Shown: piece by piece, positions 33,880 through 45,143 of the stretch
How positions within the stretch are numbered: position 1 is the first letter of the stretch
Layout of the letters: every line of letters begins with the position of its first letter
DNA from: Topomyia yanbarensis
Lineage: Eukaryota > Arthropoda > Insecta > Diptera > Culicidae
Direction of reading: 5' to 3'
DNA: 64,000 nucleotides
Assembly (NCBI RefSeq): GCF_030247195.1
Contig: NC_080672.1
Coordinates: 308,481,115 to 308,545,114, forward strand
The notes under the pieces: generated by a model
The model's input: only the letters and a program-made list of their open reading frames with translations
The model's database searches: none
What the model was told of the DNA's origin: nothing
Made by a program: the position numbers and the translations under genes

Positions 33880-34690
33880 ACCTTCATATCGAAAACAAAG
33901 ACGTAGTCCTACGGCAAAACTTGATAAAACTGAAAAACGTGATTATTGGCACCGGTTCGTCAACGGATTAACGAGAGAAAAAATATTTCGTATGGCAGCT
34001 GGGCCCTACGCTGTATACTCGATTCGGCCTTTGATCGGAATACATGGAACTAAGAATCATTTATCGGCGACAACAACATTCCACGTTGATTCACATTCAA
34101 ATGATAGACGTTTCGCGATCAAAATATAATAATGTAAATAAACGTAATATTTGTTTTTCACACGCTAAGCATTCTCCCCACAAAACTTATGGTTTTTTAC
34201 GACCGTGTCCACATCGTTACAGTTCCAAGTAGGTGCTTCAATCGATGGATCATTGAAAGCTCTCCTTATTTTCCTGGAGAAAATTTTGCGAATATTAGTT
34301 TAAATTCTTTCGCATTGTTCCGGGGAATGAGAAAAGTGGCACTTGAATTAGAATGATAATGAGAAGGCGGACACTTAGGTATTTGAAGGTAATATTTGAG
34401 AAAGATAACACAGTTTTAACGAATTTTTTAGTATTTCTTGTCAGAGGACGCTCGAAAATTGGCAAATTTCGTGGGATAATGGAAGTGTAGGAATCCCAAA
34501 GGCATCAACTAACCTTGGTTAAAATGGAAGGATGAAGGTCGTGACTTCCTTCGGGTGGCAATCATTATACATTGAATGAGCATCTCCGGTGTATTATCTG
34601 CGCTTGCGATGACAGCTAGCGCGACATTAAACATGTTGTCGGGTCGTGCGCCTAGTGTTCTAAACACCAAAAAATCTGAATTTTACCGTT
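33880..34690 (+). pseudogene. I/R1-like non-LTR retrotransposon remnant
   Basis: At about 33920-33995 the plus strand reads KLDKTEKRDYWHRFVNGLTR, a match to the linker before the RT in I/R1-type elements (YWRRFVDGLTRET). The RT itself is missing. From 34362 it reads DNEKADT, like the GNEKAD motif that ends the RNase H domain. From about 34445 come RTLENWQISWDNGSVG and IPKASTN, and then HLRCIICACDDS with a later HVVGSC, a C-terminal knuckle. Stops and frameshifts abound. So one internally deleted copy is likely. Confidence 0.6.
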
Positions 34691-35994
34691 GAGATAATTC
34701 CAAACTTGCCACAATCTAACAAACCGTAATTGACGAAATGACAAAATATAACCGTGTTCTGGTTAATTTTACATGAAATATGTACTTTCCATGCGCAGTG
34801 CCATAAAATTACACTCCTCCACATTTCAAACAAATGTCATATGTGAAGTAAAATTACGTGACTCGCAAAATTCAACGACATGTAAAATTAAAATCAAACC
34901 TAAAGCTATGTAATTTTTGATGCTCGTATATGTCATGGTCAGGAGACGTAAATATACACGATTTTTTCTATGTCTGTAGCGCCAGATCTCCGGTAAACGA
35001 ATCCCTTCGACCTGGTTCTCGTCCGAGATGCGCTGGCTATTCTCCAAATTTATTTATATCTTCCTTTTCGGTTGACTTGCTAAACAGCTACCTGCAAATG
35101 TGATCCCAAGAGTTCCAGGAGGCAAGACGGCGATCCGGTTCATAATGTCCTGATAGTGATCTTCCGTTTGCTACAAAGCTACAAGTTTAATTTCTTTCTA
35201 TCCATGTTCTTTTTGTCCGCCCTCTCCTAGCTTTCTCTGCTACTGATATTGGAATCAACAATCTTTTGCTTTGCTGCGTCTTATATCAAGACGAGAAATT
35301 TTAGGATCTGTGAGCTAGTTGGTGGATTGTTTATCACGGTGCATATTATTAATTTGAATTACCAGACCAAATGCGGTTACGACATTCCGCATATGTCGTA
35401 ACCATTACCCACCAAGGTTTATCCACCTTTTTTGAGCCAGTTACTAAAACAATCGGTAGCATCCAGCCCTACTTCGAGTAATGATCGGCAGTTTTTCTCT
35501 ATCTCCTTACTCGTCCTTCAGCTTCTTATATCTCCCGTAAATTATGTAATCTATCATTCTTCGTTTTCATTTGGCACCGGGTTCCAGCCCGCATACAAAG
35601 AATTCTTCTGAAAAAGAACCAGCTTAAGAAGCAACCAAAGTCGAAAACACGCGTTATCCAAGACTCCGACTTTCCTTTCAAAATCACACACACACATGGA
35701 TCTCGACCGGACCATATAATTTTGGATTAAAAATAATTCGCTAATTGTTCTAAAAATTCCTAAAGAACTGACACAGAAATATTCAACCGTTACAGATATG
35801 TCGAAAGTCAAGTCTTTTATGTAGGATTAATGCGTCTACATGTCCGTACATATAGTTGAGATCGACGGTGTAGTCACTGATTCGAAATGATCATGCATTG
35901 TTTGAAGGGATTATTTGTTTCAAGAATCTCTTTCTCCAATGAGATTTGATGAGCAATTGCACAAGACTGCACAAAATCGTATGTCACTTCAACC
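34691..35994. other. No gene; possible small MITE at 34750-34920
   Basis: Bases 34750-34920 contain several inverted TTTTACATG / CATGTAAAA and GTAAAATTACGTGA phrases, which may be a worn small MITE. The rest is ordinary sequence without a recognisable frame. Confidence 0.35.
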
Positions 35995-35998
35995 TTAA

Positions 35999-36758
35999 GG
36001 AGGGCTTCTGGTGTACTAGGCGAAAAAAATCGACTTCTTTTTTATCCGCTGAATTGTTAGTATTGAACCTCTAGAATAGTCGGCCACACATGCATTTCTC
36101 GCGCGTAATTGCTGTAACCCACGAAAATTACAATCTCCACAGCGGAAAACTGACAGCGATAAAAATACAGAGTAAACAATACACTCTAAACTACTTCTGA
36201 AAAATTTTCAAGAGAAAATGCCCAATGGGTTATTTTCTACAGCGTTTTTTCCGTGATGAAATTGGATGTGGGACACCTTTTAACTGCGTGTTTCTCGAAA
36301 CCACGTTTTTTTTTAATTGGCGAATAAGATAACATAGAAACTGATCAACGAATTGACTTTATTTTTGTATGAGAATGCACAATTTGTGGAGGCACATGGA
36401 CCGTAGAAAACTGTATAAAAGAAATGTTCTCTCTATTATTTTGAAGCAAAGTTAGCGTATTTAAAAGTAAAATATGAGATCTTTCGATTTTAATTAGACA
36501 ATTTTCCGAAACTCGAACTTTTTTTTGTTCATCGAGTAACTACAACTGTAATTTCCTGTGTCAGACAATTCTATCAAGAGTTATCAGGTTCGCCGGGGCG
36601 CTCGTCGACGTGGAAATGGTTGGACGTTTACTCTTAGAACGCACGTGTGACCTAAAATATATTTTTTTCGTGCACAATGAATGTATAAATAAATGTTAAC
36701 ATTACACAAAATCGTCAAACAAAATAACTTCCGGTTTGACTTTACACCAGACGCCCCC
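35999..36758. mobile_element. TTAA-flanked TIR element
   Basis: The left end GGAGGGCTTCTGGTGTA and the right end TACACCAGACGCCCCCC are inverted repeats, each bordered by TTAA (35995-35998 and 36759-36762). A TTAA target is the mark of piggyBac-type elements, but the termini are not classical and a TA-targeting family cannot be excluded. The 760-bp interior has no transposase. Confidence 0.7.
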
Positions 36759-36762
36759 CTTA

Positions 36763-37640
36763 ACGGGTAACGTTCAACGGGACAGCCGGGAAGTCGGAGT
36801 CTTCTTTGACAAGGTTCGTCTGCCGTCAGCTATTTGCACCATGCGTCCTGTTTTGCACTAAACACAAGCAAATGGACCATTGCAGCAGTAAGGCCCGGTG
36901 CAGTAAATGTGTAAAGAATCAAGAGGGTTAAATAGCTTCAAAAACATTCCAAGAACTCGTTTGCGCAGGAATACTAAAGAGAGCTATCTTTACTACAGCT
37001 TTAATGAGGTATCCTGTATAAATTTGAGCTGACCCGTGTATATTTCAAAACTTTTTCAAAATGTGGAGAGGCCTACTGCTCATGACCACTTTTCTGATCC
37101 ATTAGTGTTTTCTAGATGTGACTTCTAGATTTAGATTTGATAACAGTGCCATTTACTGTGAATAATTAGGAATCAATGGGACTAACAGAGCTCTTCTGAT
37201 GCCTTTGCACGTCTCAGTTTTGTGCCCCTTTCGTGTTCACTTTTTCCGTTCAACTTTCGAACAGTAATTTAGTGTGTACCCTGGAAATGGCACTCTTATC
37301 ATAACTCACTTTTGACTTATCCTCACTTATTTTATAAAGCTAATCAAGATTTCAGCGTCCCTCTAAAGTTGGCGTCCTTGGCCCTACAATGCAAGGAAAA
37401 TACCAAATATTATTGTTGCCTTCTGCACTGGGCGCACTGCTTTCCGATCCGTGTGTTGATTAGCTTTCTTGTTGAGAACTCTTCGTCAGCTTTGCCCTCT
37501 GTTGCTTGTGAAACGTGCTGCCTGCGTCTTCCTCACTCGTGCGTACGTCCATAGACTTTTCTACGGCTCATGTACGTACACGTCACATGACGCAAATACT
37601 ACATCACGAGCTGGTGGAAAATAATAAACAAAGACGGCAA
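36763..37640. other. No recognised gene
   Basis: The stretch has normal composition, with slightly GC-rich parts at 36790-36900. An 80-codon frame at 37312-37554 is Cys- and Leu-rich but has no recognisable motif. Nothing can be supported. Confidence 0.4.
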
Positions 37641-37649
37641 AAGCAGATG

Positions 37650-38110
37650 GGATTGTTTTCAACCAAGAAACTGCATTAGTGTTCGTGAGACCGGCCGCCA
37701 AGAACTCAATGCCGTAATCGCTAGGACAGCTTTCATTTTCTCTATTGGTAATTCGTGATTTTGAGTGACTCCAACCGTATTCTTTTTGTTTATTACTTCT
37801 TTAGATATGTTAACTGTTGTTTTGGGAATAACGTAGTAGGTTGTTTGTCCGGTAATTATTTTATGGCCGTTTGTCCGTGGTGTACCACTATATATCAAAG
37901 GTTTCTTTTTAATGTTGTTTGTAGTACATAAGTTTTCCTTAGTTGTGTTGGTGCATGACTTTCCACAGTGTGCCATCTGGTCACAAAACTGGCGCGTGAG
38001 TGTCTGCCAGGGTAAGTACATAACATTCTTTAAATTTAGAATATAGCATCCTCGTATACATCGAAAATGACACGTGATTAAAAGGTAAATGCAAAGATTC
38101 ATTCGTTACA
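37650..38110 (-). pseudogene. Non-LTR retrotransposon ORF1 remnant, minus strand
   Basis: The 147-codon minus frame contains QFCDQMAHCGKSC, then NTTKENL and, further on, TGQTTYYVIPKTTVNISKEV. The first string is a gag-type zinc knuckle (CX2CX4HX4C) that has lost its first Cys (an Arg sits there). ORF1 proteins of Jockey/Loa-group elements use such knuckles to bind RNA. It lies head to head with the plus-strand remnant at 38115-38770. It is incomplete and has lost a metal ligand, so it is a dead fragment. Confidence 0.5.
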
Positions 38111-38114
38111 AACG

Positions 38115-38770
38115 ATACATGGAGGAACTTTCTCCTAGGCATTCCTAACGGTGGTCGTGTGGTGAGAATGCGTGTGACCAAGCCAATTTCCTCATACATA
38201 ACCATCTCATCGTTATCATACGATGATGTTTCAAATAATCAGACAACACTGGTCACGCATCCAGGGCAGATTCCTACGTGACAGTTCTGCACAAAGATGC
38301 TACACCTAGCAAAACACTGCGCAGAAACTGTTGGAAAAAATCCAACAAATCCAACTAAAACTAGAACAAAGCCATCTTACGCCCAAGCAGTAACAAATAT
38401 TCATACAACAACAATCGCGTCTAATATCTTTAAACCAACAACCAGTAACAACAACAACAATAATAATGTAGCGAAAGCCGGAGAGGACGGACACAAAACA
38501 GCGATCCATAAGAGTAAGATACAAACTATAACAACCGACCGCGAACAGCATGAAAGTAGCACAGATGAGGATATGGACGAGTACAATATTGTGAAAGAAG
38601 GTAGACCAAATAACCCCCAACATGCAACGGACAACGCAACTAACGCCTCACCACCAAGGAAAAGAATCTCAACACGTAGAAGTAAACTGCGCCAACAATA
38701 CACTATGATTAGAAAGTAAAATTTGTAAATATTGTAAAATACATAAAGGATCGCCGGCTCAGTTATGCCA
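38115..38770 (+). pseudogene. Non-LTR retrotransposon ORF1 remnant, plus strand
   Basis: Upstream, about 38110-38190, reads WRNFLLGIPNGGRVVRMRVT followed by KPISSY, as in gag-like ORF1 proteins. Then QFCTKMLHLAKHCAETVG gives a CX2CX4HX4C knuckle whose first Cys codon is now TGA (38278-38280). The 140-codon frame (38297-38719) continues as a low-complexity, basic tail: KPSYAQAV, a short Asn run, DEDMDEYN and PPRKRISTRRSKLRQQ. After the stop comes a 3' region with AATAAA-like TCAAATAAACAG and a GA-rich run (38799-38815). An ORF1 followed directly by a 3' end suggests a non-autonomous or internally deleted copy. Confidence 0.6.
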
Positions 38771-39399
38771 ACACGTTGAGCAGTATCAAATAAACAGAGA
38801 GAGAGGGAGAGAGAAAAAAATGTAAAAGACTATCGCTGGAATGTAGATGACAAACTCATAGTGCTAGGTGGAATACTGTCAAATGGGGTAGGGGCGGTTC
38901 CAGATAAACCGATATTGGCCGAACAAAGTTCCAGTAGTCATCGAATGAGAAAATTTGTTTATTTTGATTAGTATTCCCAGCTGTGGTTGGCGAGTAATGG
39001 TTAGTCCGGAATTTGCCCTGAAAGTAATTTTTTTTAAGGTTGATTTATGCACCATAATCATAAGTTTGTCTAGAGTTGGGAAATAAGTGAAATGAATTCC
39101 TATAGCAATTTATGAAAAGCTCTGTACTATAGATCGCATTCACGCAAAAAGGTCCTAAAATGTCGACATTTCATGCATTGTTCGGCATTAGAGATCCTTC
39201 GTTGACACCCGAAACATTTTCCATTTGATTCAATTTAAGCTTTGGCTGCTTTGTGGCACTCTAAAATTTAGTCTGATTCAAATAAACATTTTCCATATGT
39301 TTTGTATGAGAAGCATTAAGCTTCGACTGCGACTGTGACCGAAAACGTAATAGAACTGATATATGCTCCAATATAATCGCACAAGCAAAATCCAACGTC
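38771..39399. other. No gene; short GA microsatellite
   Basis: A GA-rich run (38799-38815) follows the ORF1 remnant. The rest is AT-rich DNA with no recognisable frame. Confidence 0.45.
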
Positions 39400-39850
39400 C
39401 ACATCGAATAAATAACAAGCGAAATGCGTGAGTGCGTATTAGCTCTAGATATTAGTGACAGCGCGCCACCACACGCAGTAAAGTGCGTTGCGCGAGAACA
39501 ACAATCGAACGAACGAGTGAGAGAGTAAACAAGAACGCGAGAAGCCGCACTGCATACCGGGCGCGCAAGCGGCCAGTAAGCCAGAAGAAAGACAGCTAAA
39601 ACAAGCGAATGAAAAAAAAAACGAAAATAAAATGATTACCGTCCTTGGCCTACTAACACACTTCGCACCCCGTAGTCAGATCAGAGCCTAAACCACCTCC
39701 GCTCTCTCTCTCTGCCTCGTGCGTCGTGTCGTACCTAACCTACCCAGCACACTAGCACGCAACTCTCGCACAGCAAGCTGCCTATGTGTGCCGCTCGATT
39801 GATCAATCTTACGTGCGTGCGTGTAACGGAGCAGCCAAAATACTAACCGA
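39400..39850. other. GC-rich unique block, possible regulatory or 5' exon region
   Basis: CG-containing phrases are dense (GTGCGTTGCGCGAG, ACCGGGCGCGCAAGCGGCC, ACGTGCGTGCGTG), including a CTCTCTCTCTCT run at 39702-39713. No repeat partner was seen in the window, and there is no long frame. Pyrimidine runs and CpG density suit an insect promoter or 5' UTR, but this is inference only. Confidence 0.35.
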
Positions 39851-40317
39851 TATCTACTGAATTCGAATATGCGTACGTACTTTTCTACTAGGGCTTAGGT
39901 TTCACTAGGGGAGATGTACGCATTGTGGGGTTGTTTTGGAGCTTTGAGTTTGATCGACATTTGACAGTTGATCTTTTCTTATAGGATAAATTAAGCCGTA
40001 TTCATCGAATTAGTCAATGGCATGCACTACTAGGTTTAAAATCAAAAGATTACGCTTCAACCGATACCGATAACTTTCTTCATGCTCAGGAAGTTAATTC
40101 AACAGAAGTGATAAATGTGAAATACACATGATTAGGCGAAACTAATCTTGGGATCCTACTATTCGAACTGGTAGAACTAATGTATGCAAATGAAGAGAAT
40201 CAATAGTAGTGATGTAGGTCATAGTTACCACCCTTCATTCGCTAGCCAAATGGCAGATAATCTTAGAAAGACTTTTGACAGGGCTATGACTTAATAATGA
40301 AAATACTGGGCTATTAT
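39851..40317. other. No recognised feature
   Basis: Ordinary AT-rich sequence between the GC-rich block and an interspersed repeat. No frame or repeat could be supported. Confidence 0.4.
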
Positions 40318-41593
40318 CACGGTGTCTTTGTCGAACAACTTTATTCAAAAAAATTCGGTATCTGTAAAACTTCGGGATATGAAAGAATGGACTTTCCCCT
40401 TTCATTTAAAAGTAAAATTAAAATATTTCGTCGGGGGGTCTAGAACAACTTTTTATTTTAAAGTTTTTTGATTGAAAACTTAAGCTTTTTAACCGTTGTG
40501 TGTCCGACGCGGTACCCGGGTACCTTTTTAAGTTTCAATTAATGAAATTCCCATGTTTTATCCATAGCTGGAAATTGAAACTTTGTGACATCTTAGAACT
40601 TCACTAAGTCAAGCTTTTGGGTTAATAATATTGTTGATATAGTAAGGGTGGGAGTGAGGAGGGGCTCCTGAATTTTTTTTACTACGTAACAGGCCGACGT
40701 GGGTACCCGGGTACCCACGAAACTAAAATGCCCGTAACTAAGGTAATATCCAACCGACTTCGTTACTTTTGGCCGTTTTGGATACAGGAACTCATCCACT
40801 TTTGGACTTGGTTAAAATGAATCAGGTTACTTCATTCGCTTCCCGGGAATCCGGGTTTCTGGAAGCAGGTTCCAGTGCTGGGGTATTATTTGCGAACTTC
40901 AATGGAATACTAGCAATATGGGTATCAAAATTCTTGGAATTGCATCAGTAGGCTATATCTCGTGGTTTTGGAACCATTTGGTGATTTGACCCCGGAACGG
41001 ACATTCCGGAGCAGGTTCCCGTGGGGCCGTGAGTGGCCATTCCATTCCAATTCCATTTTTCAAATTGCCATAGGGTCCCGTAACAATAAAAAACAGACTT
41101 CCGAGACAATTTGAAGAGTTTTGATACTCATATTGCTAGTACATTATTAAAATTTACAAATCATATCCTAGTACTGGAACATTACTCCGGAAAATCCGGA
41201 TTACCAAGCACCAGTTCCATTGTTCCGGTTCTATTATACAGAATCAAAAAGTAGACGAGTTCCTGAATCCAAAATATCTAAAAGTGTCCAAATCGGTTAA
41301 AGGAAGCCATAGTTATGAGCATTTCAATTTGTGGGTACCCGGGTACCCTCGTTGGCCTGTTAAAGGTGTTTTTTTTGTTGGACACATAACTGTTAATGAA
41401 ATTAATTCGCATTTTTGCTACTAATTGGTACTATAGACATTCAAAAAATACTAAAAGTGAGAATCTGATGAATAATCCCATTGTCTACAACTTCGTAGAA
41501 TGCTATAAATCGATATAAAATCACCCGAGAAAGTTATTAAAATTTTATCAGTTTTTAGGTGTGCGCGAGGCCTATGGATTAAGAAGTCGATTA
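40318..41593 (+). repeat. Interspersed repeat E, copy 1, split by a foldback element
   Basis: Bases 40318-40491 and 41394-41593 together match, in inverse orientation, an uninterrupted copy at 44768-45143. Shared phrases include TTTCATTTAAAAGTAAAATT, AACAACTTTTTATTTTAAAG and AAAGTGAGAATCTGATG. The 902-bp foldback element at 40492-41393 sits between the two halves. The repeat is non-coding and its class is unknown. Confidence 0.8.
40492..41393 (+). mobile_element. Foldback element F, copy 1 (GGGTACCCGGGTACCC repeats)
   Basis: It begins ACCGTTGTGTGTCCGAC and ends TTGGACACATAACTGT, flanked by TA on both sides. The interior is itself largely palindromic: GGAACTCATCCACTTTTGGA on the left answers AGTAGACGAGTTCCTGAATCC on the right, and three GGTACCCGGGTACC palindromes occur (about 40521, 40702 and 41336). 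It has no coding capacity. The intact copy of repeat E at 44768-45143 gives the empty target and confirms both borders and the TA duplication. Copy 2 is at 53366-56042. Confidence 0.88.
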
Positions 41594-43093
41594 ACAAGGA
41601 CTTACAAAAAAATGTTGGGTTTAAATGAACAGAAAATTCAGATAAATTTCAATGTATACAAAGTCCCATTCTCAATAAAAAAAAAAAAATAATTTCAGAT
41701 TTCTGCGGGCCTTGGGCGAAAATCACACTTTATGAACAAGCAGGTGTGGAAAGGTGTTGACCAAATTTATTCGATAATCTTATACCTTTTCAAGATGTTG
41801 ATTAATGTAGTAACGGATTTTAGCATGCCTATTTCATTTCTTTTCTCGCTCTAGGGGATAGCTAATCTAAACTAGAATGACCCTTCTTCCTTATCCTATT
41901 CTGCCTGGTAAAATACAATTGGCTTAAATTCAAAGCTTTATATTTGAATGAACTAAAGTAGACAGTTAGAGTCATTGTAATAAACAACGGATTTTGTTGC
42001 AATTTTGGGTTGAGGATTCTGTTTGTCTTTATCAACATTAAAAGAAAGATGATTGAAAAAGAAAAAACTAGGAGTGGGTAATGTCCGGGACATAACCGCG
42101 GTGTTGACGTAGGACTAAACTTGGTCATATCATATGACACTCATGGATAATTTGAACCAATGCACTTTTTGAATGAATGTTTACTGGAAATTTCATGTCG
42201 AATGAGATTGCCACATTCACTGATTTTCTAGGACTTGCAAAAACCTTCGGGTTTGTAGATTAATTTGATAAACATTTGCTTATATGAATCACTGGTACAT
42301 GTACAGAAGAATTGACAGGCGCAAATTCAATCCAAGTTATTAAATGGAACTTTATAATTCAATTCTTTCTCCACTATGTTTTCATCCTAATAAGAACGGT
42401 TTGCAGATAACTATTTTTGGTGATACCAGACGCGAATCCTTACTAACGATTCGAACCTTGCCCGAATTCGCTTCTGCTGCGTACATACACGAACATTCCC
42501 CTTTCGCAGCTCACATCGAATGAGCATTGTATATCGCAATGCGATCTCTTTTATAAACTTCTTAGTACAGATGGAAGTCCATCCTTTTGTGTGACAAATG
42601 GAAATATTTTCATCATTCTTTTTGGTGTGGCTTTCGCTTAGTAGCAGGGTTGCCACATTCACTAATGTTCTTGAAAGATTTGCAAAAACCACCAATCAAA
42701 GCAGGCTAATTAACGCTTTTACAAAATCTATTAAAACTTACGGTAAAATCTACGAAATATACTACACAATTGTTTTGATTATTTCCCAACGAATCGCGCA
42801 AAAATCTGTTTGTTCCGTACAGCACAGCGCAAATAATTGACGTTGGAAAACAAATCAGCTACTTCAGCTGCCAAACACTTAGAAACGATCGAAGCATTTT
42901 TCCGTCAATGTCACTTTTCTGACTCAAATTTTTGTAGGTATTTTCTTGCTTCCGTCCAATTGGTCAGTTTATTAGTTTTATCGTACATTTTTCGGATATT
43001 ATTATAGAAAATAACTAACCCGATAAGAGGGAAGTTATTTTCCAAAGCACGAAATGGAAATTGCAATTGTAATTTTTCTGAGAACGATTTTGT
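41594..43093. other. No recognised gene
   Basis: Two partial direct repeats begin TTGCCACATTCACT (about 42209 and 42650) and share TTGCAAAAACC. A 94-codon minus frame (42411-42695) is unrecognised. At 42388-42410 a CCTAATAAGAACGGTTTGC phrase resembles the histone stem-loop sequence 700 bp further on, but its stem is broken. Confidence 0.4.
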
Positions 43094-43109
43094 GGTTCTA
43101 ATAAGAACC
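43094..43109 (-). promoter_or_regulatory. Histone mRNA 3' stem-loop
   Basis: The minus-strand sequence GGTTCTTATTAGAACC has a perfect 6-bp stem and a 4-base loop, preceded by CAACAAAC and followed by ACAAAATCG. This is the replication-dependent histone 3'-end signal, bound by the stem-loop binding protein. It lies about 40 bp beyond the end of the H3 match on the same strand, the expected place. Confidence 0.85.
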
Positions 43110-43144
43110 GTTTGTTGTGAATATTATTTCGGCATTTCCCGCTC

Positions 43145-43490
43145 GGCATGATGATTATTCGCTTGGTATGGATAGCGCACAGATTGGTATCTTCCAACAA
43201 ACTAACCAGGCAGGCCTCGCTGGCTTCTTAGAGGGCCATTACGGCTGAGCTCCGGAAGAGTAGATCGGTTTTGAAATGCTGTGCAATCTCACGGACTAGG
43301 CACTGGAAGAGCAGCTTGCGAATTAGTAACTCTGTCCACTTCTGAGAGCGATAAATTTCACGCAGGACGACGACAGTTCTTGGTTGGCAGCGATAAGGCA
43401 GTAGCTATGATTTGGTTGGTGGTCCAAATGCAGCTTCTCGTTGAGCAGCACACGTACGTGTGTTCTGCTCTGTGGCTTAGACATGTCTGG
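43145..43490 (-). pseudogene. Histone H3 pseudogene
   Basis: The minus strand reads HTRTCAAQREAAFGPPTKS, a stop, [57 protein letters not shown], a stop, then [19 protein letters not shown] and HTKRIIIMP. This is collinear with histone H3 from about residue 19 to 121 (known H3: [57 protein letters not shown]). The codon for Gln in MALQEASEA has become TAA. The last dozen residues are lost. H3 is the nucleosome core protein; this copy cannot make it. No poly(A) tail is seen and the stem-loop is kept, so the source may have been a replication-dependent gene, copied through DNA or through non-polyadenylated mRNA. Confidence 0.9.
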
Positions 43491-44767
43491 CTTTAAGAAA
43501 AACTGTGACACCCATATTTATTGGTTCTAGCATTAATGTTGATTCGCATTAAAAGTTTTAAACAAGTTTTACATAGCAAACAAGGTATCAATAGCAAGCG
43601 TTGAACGTTTTCCTTTCGATTTATGAAACAATATTAGTAATTCCTTTAGTAGGAGAAAAGTTATTAAGGTTCAAAGTGTACGTAACGCATCCGTTTTGAA
43701 AATTTTGAAATGACACCCAGTATAGTAAAGAAAGACGTAAGTCCTACGTCAAAAAGCTCTTTGAGTTTTGGATCCATGTTTGTTATCATTTGGGGTAGAT
43801 TCATTTCATGAGAATTTATAGATGCAGATTTTTGCTTGTCCAGAAATTTTATTTCCAAATCGAACACACTTCACATAATCTTATAAAAAAGAACAAAACC
43901 ATGTTTCATAATTTCCTTTAAGAAGAAATTCTGAAGTCGTTAATCGTTGTACAAGGATCACAACAGAAAACGAGCAAGAAAATATCAGGCTGGACCATAC
44001 ATTCAGTAAATTATAAAAGTAATACAAGTCTGTTTATTGAAGATTTCCCTCATAATATGGGATAAGAGCAAAGACAACATATCAAGAAGCCAAAGTTGCC
44101 AGTTCAGTTCAGAATCTGAAGGCATTAACAGCAACACGTCTTTCGGGTAAAGGTGATACTTTCTATATCTACTTTTATATTAAGATCGCTATCTTCGTAC
44201 AATAGACAAAAGCTTTATTTCTCATTTACTATTGCGATTTCTGTTCAACGTACAGCGATTCCAAAAAGTTAGCAAACTTGAACATAAATTTCATCGAATT
44301 ATTTTTCTATCCTTCATGAAACTGTTAATCAGGATTCTCAATCGAAATCAAATCAAATGACTGAATATCTAATCGAGTTTGATGAAATATAATGTTAAAA
44401 TTTAGGCCAAATATATCCCACAAGATGCTAACGAGCAAAAAGGTTGATTCAAGATTACATCAAGCATACTCCAGATTGAGTGAAGAAAAAAAAGAAGACA
44501 AAAATATATCTGTGGCAGAAGAAGACTGTTTCATTTTGCTGCATTGCCCAGCATCTTTCAAAAGAGTCTTAATTTCGTTCAAATTTTATCTACTCTTCTA
44601 TATATTCTCCATGCTCATAAAATATCATTGGTGCGCAAAAAACGGTGGAATCTGGAATTATGTTTTTACGCTTATGGTCGGACTTTGCTAGCATTCAGGT
44701 TCTTCTGAGCACACTGTTAAAGTAAGGCAATCCATTTTTTTACAAATAAAAATGTTTTTGGATTAAA
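43491..44767. other. No recognised gene
   Basis: AT-rich DNA. A 99-codon frame at 44392-44691 has a hydrophobic C-terminal half but no known motif, no start context of note and no partner exon. I do not call it. Confidence 0.4.
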
Positions 44768-45143
44768 GCTTCTTAACCAATAGGCCCCGTGCGAATCTAG
44801 AAACTTTGGTAAAAATTTAATAGCTTTCTCTTGCGATTTTAGATCGCGATGTAGTTTTCTACAAAGTTGTACACAATGAATATGTCCATCAGATTCTCAC
44901 TTTTGGTAATATTTGAATGTCTAAAATACCACCTAGGGGCAAAAATGTGAACCAGTTTCATTGAAAAACCTAAGTTTTCAAACAAAAAAACTTTAAAATA
45001 AAAAGTTGTTCTGGAGCTCCCGACAGAATATTTTAATTTTACTTTCAAATGAAAGGGAAAAGCCCATTCTATCATATGCTGAAGTTTTAGCGATGCCGAT
45101 TTTTTTCGAATAAAATTGTTCTACCAAACACACCGTGTATGTG
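44768..45143 (-). repeat. Interspersed repeat E, copy 2 (empty site)
   Basis: The reverse complement matches repeat E copy 1 (40318-40491 joined to 41394-41593) without the foldback element. At the insertion point this copy reads TTTTCAATGAAAC where copy 1 has TTTTTA...TAATGAAAT, consistent with a duplicated TA. Confidence 0.8.

Noticed and set aside
38306..38703. Minus-strand Cys/Val-rich frames of 100-105 codons
   Set aside because: Shadows of the plus-strand ORF1 remnant, with the (AAC)n run read as VVVV or LLLL.
42411..42695. Minus-strand frame containing IRCELRKGN, followed by a histone-loop-like CCGTTCTTATTAGG
   Set aside because: IRCELRKGN recalls H2A (IHRLLRKGN) but nothing around it aligns, and the stem of the downstream sequence is broken. 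I could not support a second histone pseudogene.
44392..44691. 99-codon frame with a hydrophobic half
   Set aside because: No family, no signal of purifying selection that I can judge, and AT-rich DNA easily gives such hydrophobic frames.
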